The notes under the pieces are model-generated. The model worked only from the letters and a program-made list of their open reading frames with translations, was not told the origin of the DNA and made no database searches. A stretch of 64,000 nucleotides of DNA from Phoronis australis (taxonomy: Eukaryota; Phoronida; Phoronidae): contig NMRA01000229.1 in the NCBI GenBank assembly GCA_002633005.1, forward strand, positions 483,694 through 547,693. The letters are read 5' to 3'. Positions 1-12,500 of this stretch are shown one piece after another (the first letter of the stretch is position 1; each line of letters begins with the position of its first letter). A program made the translations under genes and the position numbers.

Positions 1-3000
1 AAACCGTAAAATGTGTTTGAACCTATAACTTTAGAAAAACACAATATTTTGAGGAAATATTTAACCGCTGTTTATAGATCCCATAGGACTACATATGTGC
101 CAAATTTGGTGAAAATCGGCTGACCCCCACCTTGCCGCTCATGGTTGGTGCTCTCGTGGACTAGTACTTAAAACATGACATTTAGATTTCTGAAGCTTTA
201 AAAAGAAAATTTGGGTTATTTTTATAAATAGCCATTCTTGCCACTAGGCTTACACCTGATATGTCATTCTTTGTAACCATACCACAGTTTAATGATCACG
301 CTACATATAAAAGTAATTGCAAGCTACCTTTATGCAGTAAAATTACAAAAATGCGAAGTTCGTCATAAGGTAGGCCTTACTAAAATGTCTTTATGGAGCA
401 ATATTTCGTGCATTAATTTGACGTGGACAGAGCCCTACACCTACCGGAGCTAAGTGCTTGCCTTGGACAAGATGAGTGTGTACTTGAGCTAGAAACCCGA
501 GTTTTTTTAATCGAAATATTTTGTTCGAAGATTAGAAAAGCGAAAGCAGTGTTATCGAATCGGCCTACTTTACTAGGGGAGTCCCACTGGCAGTTGTGAC
601 CTACTTTTCATTTGGCGGATTTTAGCACTGAGGTGACAGAATAAAAATATCAATGAATCTTCACTGATTTTGTTCGAAAGATCCTCAAATCTATGACATC
701 GTACAGATAATTAGACTTTAAGGTACATGTACATGTACGTACCCAGCTTTAGCTGAGCAAATCGCATCTGTGGCCTTGTAATTTGTCAGGTAAAGGGGGG
801 TTCTTCGGATTTTCGCTGGCTCCGAAATACTTTTCCTCGTCACCTTTGCAAATTCCCACATCATAAACGTAGAATTATTTGCTGAAAAGCATCGTCTGTT
901 GTCTTTGCCTCTGACATCGTGTTTGTTTGTCGGCTGTCACGTGACTTTTCACAAGGCGGTGGAGCTTGCGATAGGTCAATTGGCAGGTATATATGATCAT
1001 GCTAATGATTCATAAAGTGGCAACGCACTATGTTCAAAGGTCTGTTTCTCGAGCAGTCTATTGTCTTTTGGCTACAAATCAGTCTACAGTTGGCGAAGAT
1101 GGAAGTCTGGAGATCTGTGAACAACTCGAACAAAGCCAAAAGACAGAAACCCGAAGTATGTTCGGGAGCACTCTAAAGGCCAAAATCAAAAGCCAAAAAA
1201 AAGGTTTTGGCTGCGCTAGAGTTTGTGTAACAGGCCTCTGGTGTAAAAAGATAGTGCACGGGATTTTGGCATTCCAAAGCCTCTGCATCGCGTTCTTTTG
1301 TTTTTTTTTTTCATTCCGTGATGAACCGTCATCTTGACTTTGATTATCCAATTTATTCGTCAGGTTTTCATATATTCACACTGTTTGTTTTCATTTGGAT
1401 TCACATGAGACTCCTAAGTAGACCAAACTGCTTTGACGAATGTGATTAACCCGCCGTGACAAGCAAATTATGCTTCTGATGTCAAGCAATTACTTCAGTT
1501 CCTCTCAAGCCTAGAGACCGAAATTGTAACGATGACTGGTATATGATAAAAATTGGTTTTGACAGAAATCAAGGGTTTGCTGCATTTTTAAGCTTTAAAA
1601 CCCCCGCTAGAAATGGAACCTCTAGTGTTTCGTTCCACATTAAGGGAACATGACACTCACGGTGGTTCTTTGGCAAAGTTAGAGCTAGGCGAAGGGGCTA
1701 TACGTCCAAAAGTTTCCCATTTTTGCAAATACATGTAAGTGATCATAACTGATTTTAAAGTCGTCAAGGACTTTTCCAAATGAAAAAATCCAGTCTTGTA
1801 TCGTTGAATAGTCTCTGGCTGTAGATTATGTGGCAAAAGGGGGCGTTTCGTGGAGGGATCGATTGTATGCGTTTATATGACGATCCTGTGACCATGTACA
1901 ATGTATTTGTAGAATATGGGTCAGAGGGCCGTGGGCGTTAACACGGCGCCCTAGATTCTGTTCTGAATTGTTCGAACAAAGGTGAAAGTTATATCCCGTG
2001 GCACTTATGTAGATGTAGGGTTAATGAAGATAAGAATTTCAAGAAATGGGGATTGGGTGATAATGGTGAACGGTTTATGCCACCTGCCGGTCACCATACA
2101 AGTTAGAAAAGTCCTTTGCTACTGCTTCTTCTACTACTACTACTTTACTTACATTGATATTGGACTTTTTGTACGAAGCCTACAGATATTTGAGTCCGTA
2201 AGTGATAGAAAATATCGTAGACTGCTGACTCGCCTTCACGGCACCATCGGGATTTTATTTGCAACGTTAGTAACAATTTTTGTTTTAGTTTTTAGCGGTG
2301 AATGACCGCCTGTTCGGGTGTTCGTCGTCCATACGAACCATAATTAAAAAACTATACTTGATTAATTGGCTGAATCCAATACTGTTAAAACGAGAATTTA
2401 GTTTCCATGATTTATTTAGAATTGGTATGCATTATAATGTATGATACCAGTGTATGGGAAAGTAATAATAATGTCAAATATTGCATTTGTCTATACTGTA
2501 CTAGGCTCATTTTCAGTAGGAATAGAACTATTTTGTAGGATGACACACTGGCTCAATAATTGGATTTTTGTTGCAAGGCAGCTACAGTTATTTTGCCATT
2601 TTTCTATTAATTTCATATCCGTGAAAGAGGAAAATGTGTATTAGAAGAACAGAGATGACCTCACCCTGCCAACAGTTAGACAGTAGACGAAGTGTTATGC
2701 AGGATTTCTTCAATGATTGTCTACTTCTTTATTGTAGAGGGATGACTATACTGCGGAAGTCCTCGGATTTTCTCTGAACTAAATTTGCACAGCCAGACCC
2801 AGTTAACCACATCATTCAATTGTCATGTTGTCGTAACTTTTAAGTAATTGGTACTTTCATTTTTAGCTATGTTCTTGTTTGAAATAATCTGAAATTCTAT
2901 TTGGGTGTGGTAGAGACATTTCTTCCCAAAATACTCATCTGTAGGAAGTTGACACCAAGGAATTGTTGAATGGCAAAAAGATAAGTTGTTTTTGACAGCA

Positions 3001-5979
3001 AGCACCAGTTTCATGAGAGCATAAAACACACGACAAAGGTGCCATCTATTTTTGATCAGTGGCTATTGAGCATTTGAGTGATTTTGACATCTGCACGCAT
3101 CCCCCCCAACCATCTAGCTTTTCCTGTTGACTGTGTAGAGTCCAAATATCTGATTTCTCCTATCACTTTGTGCGTCAGAACTGACGAGGGTATGATTTCT
3201 AATGGAAACGTTTGTTATATGCATATGATTATGTAAACAACGGTTGTACAAGGATAATTTGTAAAATAACTTGAATTTGCTCATCGCTTTAGGTGATTTA
3301 ACACGTAACTCATTTTGCTCTCGCGATTTGACATAGGTACTAAGTTCACGCATCTAACCGTGGAGTAAGCCATTCCATCTGAAAATCTATTTCTTCGGAA
3401 CATAAGAACACTATAAGTAAGAAATTAAATGCAGGAACATGTGAGAAAAGTTTGTAAAAACTGGATTGCGGTTAACATGAAAAAACTGCAGCTCGGCGGA
3501 ACACTTAGGGCAATGAGAATTCCTGGGTGGGCCGTGAGGGGACTATCGATTATCTATGTACTGTACCCTTAGTCCATTTACTAAGTAAGCCACCTCTAGC
3601 ACTGAACTAATCACGTGTTGATGGTTGAGGTGGAAGGGTGCCGAAGGGAGGAGAGGTTGTGTCTTTGTTGTGATGTGAGAGTGGTTGAGAGTGGATATCG
3701 TCTTAGCATAATCCTATTTTTAGCGAGCTTTCGCTAGCAGGTCAACCACCGTAGTTAACTTTTCCCACTTACAGAAACTTCGCCGGTAAAAGCGAACTCT
3801 TGCCTCCACGGGAAAGCGACTTTGGATGTTGAATTGCATTTTATTATCGTCTTTTCACTTAGTTCAAAACACCACGAGTGCGTATTTGTGTATTGCGTTT
3901 ATTTGTGTAAAAAGGGGCCGGTGGTCTCAGTTATTACATTGATTAAGTAATCACGTGTTATCTTACTCATATCCGGTCAGATTATTCCATATGCGGCCAG
4001 TACATTCAGAGGAACTTGAACAGCATCCATGGATTTTTTCCTCTCTTGCATCAAAAATAGTCCCAAACGTCCATTTTTTGTAACTGGAATTCATTTCTGC
4101 TACTGCCGTTTCTAGTAAAATTTCTTTTTCCCGAACTATTTTGTGCGGACGCGAAATGTTGACGATTTTAACGCAATCTTTGGGTGAGCCAATTCCTGGA
4201 CGAGGCAGTCTCGCCACCTGGTGTCATACACACCATGTACACTGTACGTGTATGTGAGAAAAGTCGGGTAACTGTACACATGTAGATAATACGTTCAGTA
4301 AAACATGGCAGCAACCATTGGGTGTCGATCTCATGGTTTTGAGTAAGTAACACGCTAAAACGATTCAGACAGCCGTTCGTGTTTTGTAGTCCACTCATCG
4401 ACCTTCTGCGTTTTCCCACTATTTCTCGTTCATATCGTAACACAAGTGTATGACAAAGTGCTGTATTTTTTCAACTTGCCCTGTCTTATTTCCTGAAACC
4501 TTCAGATAAATCTCTTCTTGTGCTGTTTCATCAGGTTGGCACTGTAAAAACGTCATTGGCTTTAATTATGTTGCATAGTCGAACACGTGTAAATTCCCGT
4601 GCTTGGGTGTGACATATCGTGACATTTTTTGCATTACAATTGCTTCAATTCTAAGCAATTCTAAGCTCCTAAGGAGAGCGTACCTCGTTTCTTTCACCCA
4701 CCTCAAAGTAATAAGTCTATGGCGGCGATAATTGCAGCTTATTTGCACACAGTGTACTCGAGTCTATTCGCCTGCTTGTTTACGCGATTACCGCGCGTAT
4801 TGTGCGCTAAGACTTTTTAATTTGAACTGGCAATTTTCACGACTATGTTCGAAGGCACACTGGCAGTTTAATATCCACCTAATTAGCTTCGGAGCTTTTT
4901 AAAGCTCGAACATGATAGAATAATTTAGTAATACATATTAGATGAGCAATCCATTCACACTTTTCACAGGCGATATAACCAGGGAAAGCCGTTTAGAAGA
5001 TAATCGCATGCTGTTAATGACTGAATCTTGACACATCTCCAGAGCAATCACACAGAATTACATGGTTGTAAATAATCAGATTACGAGAATATTGACCCTT
5101 CTCTCGGACAGGCTTCCAATCTGCTGACAGCGTTGGCCCACGTGGGTTCATTTTCCTAGTGGCGCACACAAGGTGTGAAACTCAGAATGGTAGTATGTCC
5201 ACGACTAGGGTGGTGTTCCGAAGACCAGGTTTCTTGCGAGAAAAGCAATCGATCTCCCAAGACTTCGCAAAACCGAGCACTTTGCGAGAATACTAGGGAG
5301 CTTACACACTTATGGAGGTACTTCGCCATTCTTACACTCCGTCAAACAAAATGAAAAGTTTCTAGTAATTTCTCCTCAAAAGTACACACGACCACAAAAA
5401 CTTTATCATGTCTCATAATTTTGCCCCTTTCATTTGCTCTTAAATCGAAAGCGAGCCTCCAAATCAGGTGGCATTCCAAACTCCACACAAGTCATTCTAT
5501 CTTGTTTCGGTTCGTCCGGTTAGAAAAGCTTACAATCAGACTTTCGGTTACTAAGTACAAGGTCAATAAATGGGAATTTTGTAGCACCCCCAGTGTATCT
5601 GCTTTTTATTTTTAGGAATGCAGACTGACCCCTTCATTACAGTAAAACATTGAACTTAACTAAAAAGTGTAAAAATCAGTCAAAAACAATCTCCACAACA
5701 TTAATTCTCCCAAGATCACAATGTCTATTCTCCATAATTAATGCTTCATTTGATTTGTGTCAGTGCTAATTTTTTTCAAAAAGTTTGTCGGTAATCAATA
5801 GAAAACGTAATAACAGCGTAATAAGATTTAAATACTCATCGATGCAAATACATTCAGCGCAAGGACCAATTAAACAATGAACTACGTTCTAGGATAAAGG
5901 GGCGGGGACATCTTCCACTCAATTACATGTACTGCTGTTTACCATTGTGAATAAAATTAACTTTTCAACATTATAACCA
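1..5979. other. non-coding flank without a convincing gene
   Basis: About 6 kb of AT-rich sequence. Open frames are short and show no recognisable domain, no conserved motif and no consistent splice-site pairing. A small palindrome of ACATGT words lies near 722-745. One minus-strand frame ending near 3963 finishes at a GTAAGA donor-like word, but I recognise nothing in its translation. I see no RNA gene or transposon end here. Confidence 0.5.
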
Positions 5980-7630
5980 AATCCCTCCCTTTTGAACTTG
6001 ACAAAACATGGGTGTGTAGATATGTAGTTTGCGAAAATACAAAAGAAGATTTCCAGTGTAAGTTAAATTGCGTTCACCAAAGGCTGTGGCAATTCAGCTT
6101 GACGCGTATAACGAGTTTAAAAGCTGCATATCACCCGCGGTTTTAGCAGACTTGAAAGGAGAATCGAATTATGCTTTCATACAACATGGCCTTATAATAT
6201 GTTTCACTGCCATAGGATTCCATTTCCGTTACCAATTTAGTCAGAAGCATTACGTACATGCGCCATTTTCAAATTTTGAATTTTAGCATTGGCCATTCCT
6301 AATAATCTGAAGCGTTTACTTGAATCGTTCATGGTTTCAATGTATAGTTGGTAACGGAAATGAAATGCCATGAGACCGATTTCATCAGAATAAAAGGCCA
6401 AATTCGATTTTCATTTTTAGCCCCTAAAAATGCAGCTTTGTGTGCTTGCGCCTGCTCTTCACAAGCAGGTACAAGCGCCTACTTTATATAATGCGCATGT
6501 CTTACAAAACTAATTAGTTCTATGTGATTTATTATCCGATCCTAGTTACAATATACAGTGTAACATTTTGTGAAGAATTGTTTAACTTTCACTCGCTCTT
6601 ACATTTTAGCTTTACTCAAGTGTTTCAGACAGAGGTGCATGCGCCTAATTCCGGATATAAGAGGGACTTCCCGTACAGTCGCAGAGGAGGTACTTATGTG
6701 TGTTGTTGATTCCCAGATGATACACTCAGTCATTAAAAATATGTTTTTGCATTTTTCACCTCTACACGTTTTTGCGATGAGGAAATAATTAAAAACGTCG
6801 GCTTCTGTTACTTTGCATCGACATTTCATGACGTAAAACGCGCACGCTGTTGCAGCAAACTCCGACTTCCTCGCCACAAGCATGCGTAAACGGTCCCTTG
6901 AGTAAATGTCTCAACCACAGAAGGACCTCCCATGGTGATCCTTCCTTCATAAATGATATCAGTGAATTTTCGGCCTCCTTAACCAGCAGTTTAGCTACTA
7001 CATTTATCAATAACACGGAACGTGTGAACTGGTGGGACACACCGTTATAGTACCCGTCTAAATTACTGTGCAATTTTCTCGGAGTTGCCTTTGTTCTTTT
7101 CATTGTGAGCTTAACTGCCTATCTAAGTGACCCATGCCAATTTGGAGTTCAGCTGCAAAAGGATTATTGCGGTCCAAAAAGCGTGTGAACATTCAGCTAC
7201 GAATGTATAAGGCCACGGGTGGTTACAGTAAACTCTTGGTTGCAGGTCCAAATCGAGGATGCGCCAACAGTGGCACCCCATGTTGTAAAACAAGCGTTTT
7301 TAAACAGATAATATTTCACAGAACAATCCGCTCTTCCACTAGTCTGACCTCTATGGTATTTGGACACAGTGCGAGGTTGTTCAGCGACTTTCGCACAACT
7401 AGAACTGCATACTTACTCGTCTTTGAGCACGTGCATTTTGACTGCGCTTGCGACTTTATTTGTGCTGCATTGTACGAGTACATTCGCGTGCACTGCTCGT
7501 GCATGTCGTCCTGTTACAAATAAGTATCGCTGACTGAATACTCAGAATCATGTTTTCAAAATCATTGTAAGAATCGTCGTTTGTCTTCTACTGCCAAGTT
7601 GCAAATCATCAGATCAAATCTAAACACCAA

Positions 7631-8697
7631 CACCCGATTTCATAAAGGTGGTTTAACAAAACAAGGTTTAAGACTTGAACCTGGTCTTCCTAAACCTGGT
7701 CTAATTTTAGACCTGACGTGCATTTCATCAACATGGTTTAAGAGTCTGAAAGCCTGGTTTTGCTAGACCAGGGAGCTGGTTCAGTAAAACCTGTTTTAAA
7801 GTATCAAAGGCACCCCACTGTGTCGAGCTGGGTAAACCCAACAAAGAAACTATTGCAGAGCTTCAATGAAACCTTGATCACGTGGGTATACAATGGCATA
7901 CACTAGTAGAATCAGTACAGACATTTATGAAAATGTCTAAAAGCTTTTCTCATCAGGAAAATTGTAATTTCTGTGCCCAATTTCACATACATTAAAGAAC
8001 ATGCTCACGAGTAGATGTAACATGATAAATGCCCAAATTTATTTCCTTGTCATTTTAGTGTTAATTTTTCGCGGCTGGGGGGGCAAGACCCCTTCCTGGC
8101 AACATTAAATCGGAGAACAGTGGAGGTGGAACTAAGACGAAAGAATCAGAGGATGCTGCTTTAAGTCAAATCCGATGACGCCCTGCTCGACCAATCGTAT
8201 TCTGAGGAATCCGCAGAACACACTCCAGCATGTACTGGTCTACGTATAGGCGGATCTAGGGGGGTCAAGGGGTCCAGAGCCCCCCTTTTCCCTTGATTTT
8301 AGTGATATCAAATCTATAATTAATTTTCAAATTTTTGACTTGGCCCCCCCTTTCAAAAATGCCTTGACCACCCCCTCTTAAAAAATCCTAGATCCGCCCC
8401 TGTTACGTTTGATCTTGATCGTAGTAAAACTGAATAGTGTAAAAATAGTCCATTTTTACTCTAAAACTGCGTCGCAAATGCACTCCGCGACATCATTCAG
8501 TTGCACCTATACCATGCAAGTCTGACATAAACACTTAAACCTGGGTCAGACCAAGTCTAAAGTTAAACATGGTTTAAGATCTTAATACAGGTCTAAAGAT
8601 TATAGCCCTCATTGGTGAAATGAAAACTGACTTAGACCAGGTCTAAACTGGGGTTAAACCAGGTTTTACTAGACCACCTTTATGAAATCGGCTGCAA
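7631..8697. mobile_element. non-autonomous DNA transposon insertion specific to copy A
   Basis: Comparison with copy B gives a clean empty site: ACACCAA-GTGACTAG in copy B becomes ACACCAA, then 1.07 kb, then CAAGTGACTAG in copy A, so CAA is the apparent 3-bp target duplication. The ends are inverted repeats containing CGATTTCATAAAGGTGGT and its complement. Subterminal regions are full of AAACCTGGTTTAA-like words in both orientations. There is no transposase frame. A 3-bp duplication fits CACTA/EnSpm or PIF/Harbinger-type elements, and the family is not recognised. A second, smaller MITE is nested inside at 8246-8402. Confidence 0.8.
8246..8402. mobile_element. MITE with GGCGGATC(T)AGG ends, nested
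   Basis: A 157-bp element begins TAGGCGGATCTAGG and ends CCTAGATCCGCCCCTG, which are inverted repeats of each other. The interior is G- and C-rich at the ends and AT-rich in the centre. It lies within the larger copy-A insertion, so it arrived after or with it. Ends of this type are widespread in non-autonomous animal DNA transposons. A target-site duplication is not clear. Related ends occur at 21559, 23434-23749 and 31774-33181. Confidence 0.7.
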
Positions 8698-8818
8698 GTG
8701 ACTAGCGCCTGTGTAGTGAATTATGCAACCTTTTAAAGCTGCATTTTGTTCTGTTTAGCTGGCTAAACAGCGAAAATCGTATAAGGCTTTTCACTGTCAT
8801 AATATCAGTCTCGTAAAT

Positions 8819-8985
8819 ATAGACTATTATATGGCGAAGTCGTTATCCCCCGTTATCTAGAGCCCGAGTGGATTTTGGGGAATTAGCGGCCGAGGGGCGT
8901 TAGCCCCGAGGGTGATAATTAAGCAAAATCCACGAGGGCTCTAAATAAGGGGGATAACGACTGAGAACATGTAATAATCTATTGA
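8819..8985. repeat. long imperfect inverted-repeat element present only in copy A
   Basis: The left arm carries AAGTCGTTATCCCCC, then GAGCCCGAGTGGATTTT. The right arm carries the complements AAAATCCACGAGGGCTC and GGGGGATAACGACT. Outer words ATAGACTATTAT and TAATAATCTATT extend the pairing. The central loop has its own GGGGCGTTAGCCCC palindrome. The element lies in a ~275-bp segment (about 8775-9050) missing from copy B, consistent with a MITE insertion, although the exact junctions are blurred by short shared AA words. There is no coding capacity. Confidence 0.65.
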
Positions 8986-9521
8986 TACCATATACTGAAC
9001 GAGAAACATTGCAATAAATCGATCTACCTTTCTCGACTAGCCTCGGTTTTGTAACTACTTTCTATGTCAGAGGCCGGGGTCGGAGGTCGTGACCTTTTAA
9101 GAAAAGCCGAGCTATTTTTGTCAAATAATGCTTTTACTCAAAAACAATTGAAAAATAAAACAAAATAGAAATAAAGTGAATCTATAAATTAAGGCTTAGC
9201 AACTGTTATAGCTTACTACACAATTTATCACGCTAAGCTTCGACCGGGAAAATATCGTCTGCTAAAATAGGTTACCAGTAGTAACTGACTACAATGCTCA
9301 AGTCAAAGGATCCCGACGACACGATGCCCGCATTCAAATGGAGATCGGTGATTTAAAAGTGAGAGAACACGGGAGAAACATTTCACTGAATTAAAATATC
9401 GTTTTTATTGAAATTATGCATGTTATTTTTCATAGCGTATAAATGTCAGTGCAATGCCGTTTGCTGAACATACGATTGTTGCGCGTGCTCATTTAAGTAT
9501 TCTATTTTCACGTTCGATGAC

Positions 9522-9590
9522 GTGGTGTAGTGGTAAAGTCGGCGACTCGAAACTCTTGAGGCCCGGGTTCGTATACGGCCTCGGTTTCCC
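9522..9590 (+). repeat. tRNA-derived SINE head (copy A)
   Basis: The sequence resembles RNA polymerase III promoters of tRNA-derived SINEs. A box-A-like word TGGTGTAGTGGTAAAGTCGG is followed about 25 bases later by the box-B-like word GGGTTCGTATAC. It does not fold as an intact tRNA, lacks a proper acceptor stem, and continues into unrelated sequence. About ten bases just before the head are missing compared with copy B. Confidence 0.55.
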
Positions 9591-12500
9591 TCCAAAATGC
9601 TATCTAACTAGTGAAATAACTTTATGGGTTATTACACGGTTGTATCTGCCATTCAAGGATAATATTGTGGTATAATATTCTTTACCGACAGTGATACGAT
9701 TCTGTTTCCTTCGCCTACTCAAATCAGAGGCAACGGAGTATACCTGTACATGTACATGCGCCAATTTTCGAAGTTTAGGGTTGCCAACCACAATGAGCTT
9801 TTGTTTCCTAGGGTCACTGATTGGTTCGAAGTCCTTAGTATTAAATGAAAGAGCATTCTATAACGGTAAGAATTATTACGAGACCGACATTAGAGTAAAT
9901 TTTTTAATTCGATTTTCGTTCTTTTGCGTAATTAAAGTGGGCCAAATAGTGGTTTAACACGGTAGTCTAATTCTTTCCGAAGCGAAATAACCTATGACGA
10001 GGTTAATGGTTTTCTTCTCAAACATGCAGTGTTACATTTTTATTCCAAAACTTTTGCCAAATTAAAAGTAACCACGATAAAATTAGCGATGTGTCCAAAC
10101 GGTACAAAGGAATTACAATCAAGCTGTATTTCGACCAATTTGCAGTCCATGCCAAGCCTAGGCTGTATTATATATAAAAATCACGTGTGCATAAGGCAGT
10201 TGAACCAAGTGAACAATACATTTCAAAAGTGGTGTTGAGGTGGTATAGGAAAAGGATTGACGATCTTCACCAATGAAGGCATATCCAACCAATACATGTA
10301 ACAAGATCACGTGACATCGTTACGTCACGGCTTATTCTCGAGTCGTCCAGGAGTGAATACCTATAAATATTCTTGTCAGGTGCGGGATACCTGACACCGT
10401 GACGACTTTAGGATCATGACAACTTCTGTATTAAAGGTATGTATGGTCATTCTGCAGTCTTGACTTAAATCTTGAGAACGCCACGTACTATTTACGGAAT
10501 TGGGAGTAGGCATTGCGTTTATATTGTCTTCTAGGTGTTCCGATGCTGTTTGTTTCTTTTTGTAATGTCGTTTTTTTTCCAATTCAGAAATTTACTCACA
10601 CCAGTGCCTGTTTCGGGAAACGTAACTTACGACTTGAGTCAGAAATTTGTTCTCACGCTCAAGATGCGCGACTATTTCTGAAAAATATTTAAATCTCACT
10701 TGATCAAAAATGTATCTGAGTATATACAGGTCGTAACTGTTAGTAACTGAGCTAATATCTGTAATTTATTTATTGACAATGATGCGGCGCTCATAGTTAC
10801 TTGGCTGAACCTTTATTTCGCAATTCTGACGTGGGAAAGTACGACTAATTGTTAAGTCTTAAGTCACTTTTCAAGAAACTGTCCCGAGAGCTCAAACTAT
10901 TAACTGGGTGCCTCTGCATTTACTATAGCAAGACAGACGCTACTATCGGTAGTGAATTCGGGTGGCCTGAATCTTCCTCGAAGCACATAAGCTCTTCAAA
11001 CTGAGAACGCTGGAGTTGATTTTGGTAGCGGTTTGTGTATCAATATTAAAGGGACATTACGAGATTGTTGTTGGGTGAAATACACTTCTTGACCGAGTTA
11101 AAAGAAACCCAATGAATCCTTTGTGTTTTTGCGATTTGATTTCAAATCGCCAATTCTCGTCGTTAGCTAAAACCAAGGCCGATAACTGACCAGTTTTTTA
11201 CACTTAAAATACTCTGCCATTTATCAAATGGCTTTATCTCAGCCAGCTGAACGTTCAACTACGACACCGGAGGTTGCTGATTGTCTACGCGTTGAGGATG
11301 ACCTCAGACAATAATTCAGTCTTCTCACCGTTAATGTCGTTTTAATAGTTAGTATACACATGCACTGGCCAGCAAGTAGGGGAGGAGATTTTGGCCGAGG
11401 CATATTCAGTTTCACGTTACTTTTGTCATACATGTAATAGTTTTGGTACGTGATGTTGCCTCGTCACTCTTGGAAAAGAAACGTCTGTGAAACTAGTCTT
11501 TATCGGTAAATCAAATGTTCCGAGACAAACTTCGCCACAAGAACTTTTTTCTCCCTTGTTATGATGTACATCGTCTTGACTAATCAACTCAAAAAGTTTT
11601 ACTATGCGCATTCAGTATAAAAAATAATTGCTGGCAGTCTGATGCACGTTGGTCCAGACGGGCACAGGCCGCACATGTGGGCCCATTGCACTGCTCGCCT
11701 GGAACCATTTCCATATCTTCATTAATACATAGTAGGCCACCAGGGACAATAGCTGACACCTTAAATGAGTCTGAAAGAAATGCGGCTTTCCACGAGAAAT
11801 CCTGCATATACTTATGTTGGTAATTATAAATGTATTTGTATATCACCTTGATCACATGATGTGTGTGTGTGTTTATTGAGCATTTAAAACAGTAGCAGTT
11901 GCGTTTAGTCAGAAGTTCATGTTGTTATTATATTTTTAATGTTGAATTAATGAAATTTCAAAACTCACGTAAATTCCTAATGAGAACAAGTGGGATGAGA
12001 TAGTGGAGAGACCTCGGTGAATTAGCAAAAAAACGTAATTCATGAAAATATTGTTTTTACCCCTGATTGTTACCTACATGTATACTTTAATGAATTACCC
12101 ACCTCCATGTCTAATGCACGATTTTTCTTTGGGTCGAGAAAATGGGGAGAAAAAAAANAATCCCTCCCTTTTGAACTTGACAAAACATGGGTGTGTAGAT
12201 ATGTAGTTTGCGAAAATACAAAAGAAGATTTCCAGTGTTAGTTAAATTGCGTTCACCAAAGGCTGTGGCAATTCAGCTTGACGCGTATAACGAGTTTAAA
12301 AGCTGCATATCACCCGCGGTTTTAGCAGACTTGAAAGGAGAATCGAATTATGCTTCCATACAACACGGCCTTATAATATGTTTCACTGCTATAAGATTCC
12401 ATTTCCGTTACCAATTACGTCAGAAGCATTACGTACATGCGCCATTTTCAAATTTTGAATTTTAGCATTGGCCATTCCCAATAATCTGAAGCGTTTACTT

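Larger units (their letters stand above)
5980..12157. repeat. large direct duplication, copy A
   Basis: This block starts at the word AATCCCTCCC and ends in AATGGGGAGAAAAAAA immediately before a single N. It aligns collinearly with 12159-16990 with scattered substitutions and many small indels. Copy A is about 1.35 kb longer because it holds two blocks absent from copy B (7631-8697 and about 8775-9050). Divergence of a few percent with polymorphic insertions, plus a lone N at the junction, looks like two allelic haplotypes placed in tandem by the assembler. A real tandem duplication is the alternative. No gene is convincingly encoded. Confidence 0.9.

Noticed and set aside
3963-4217. Minus-strand 84-codon frame ending at a GTAAGA donor-like word.
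   Set aside because: No recognisable domain, no partner exon, and an overlapping frame of similar length on the same strand. The donor alone is weak evidence.
7134-7523. 129-codon plus frame conserved in both duplicated copies (also 13313-13702).
   Set aside because: Conservation is fully explained by the recent duplication or allelic nature. Changes are not biased to synonymous sites, and no motif is visible.
9522-9590. Functional tRNA gene.
   Set aside because: Box A and box B words are present but no acceptor stem or full cloverleaf can be formed. It fits a SINE head.
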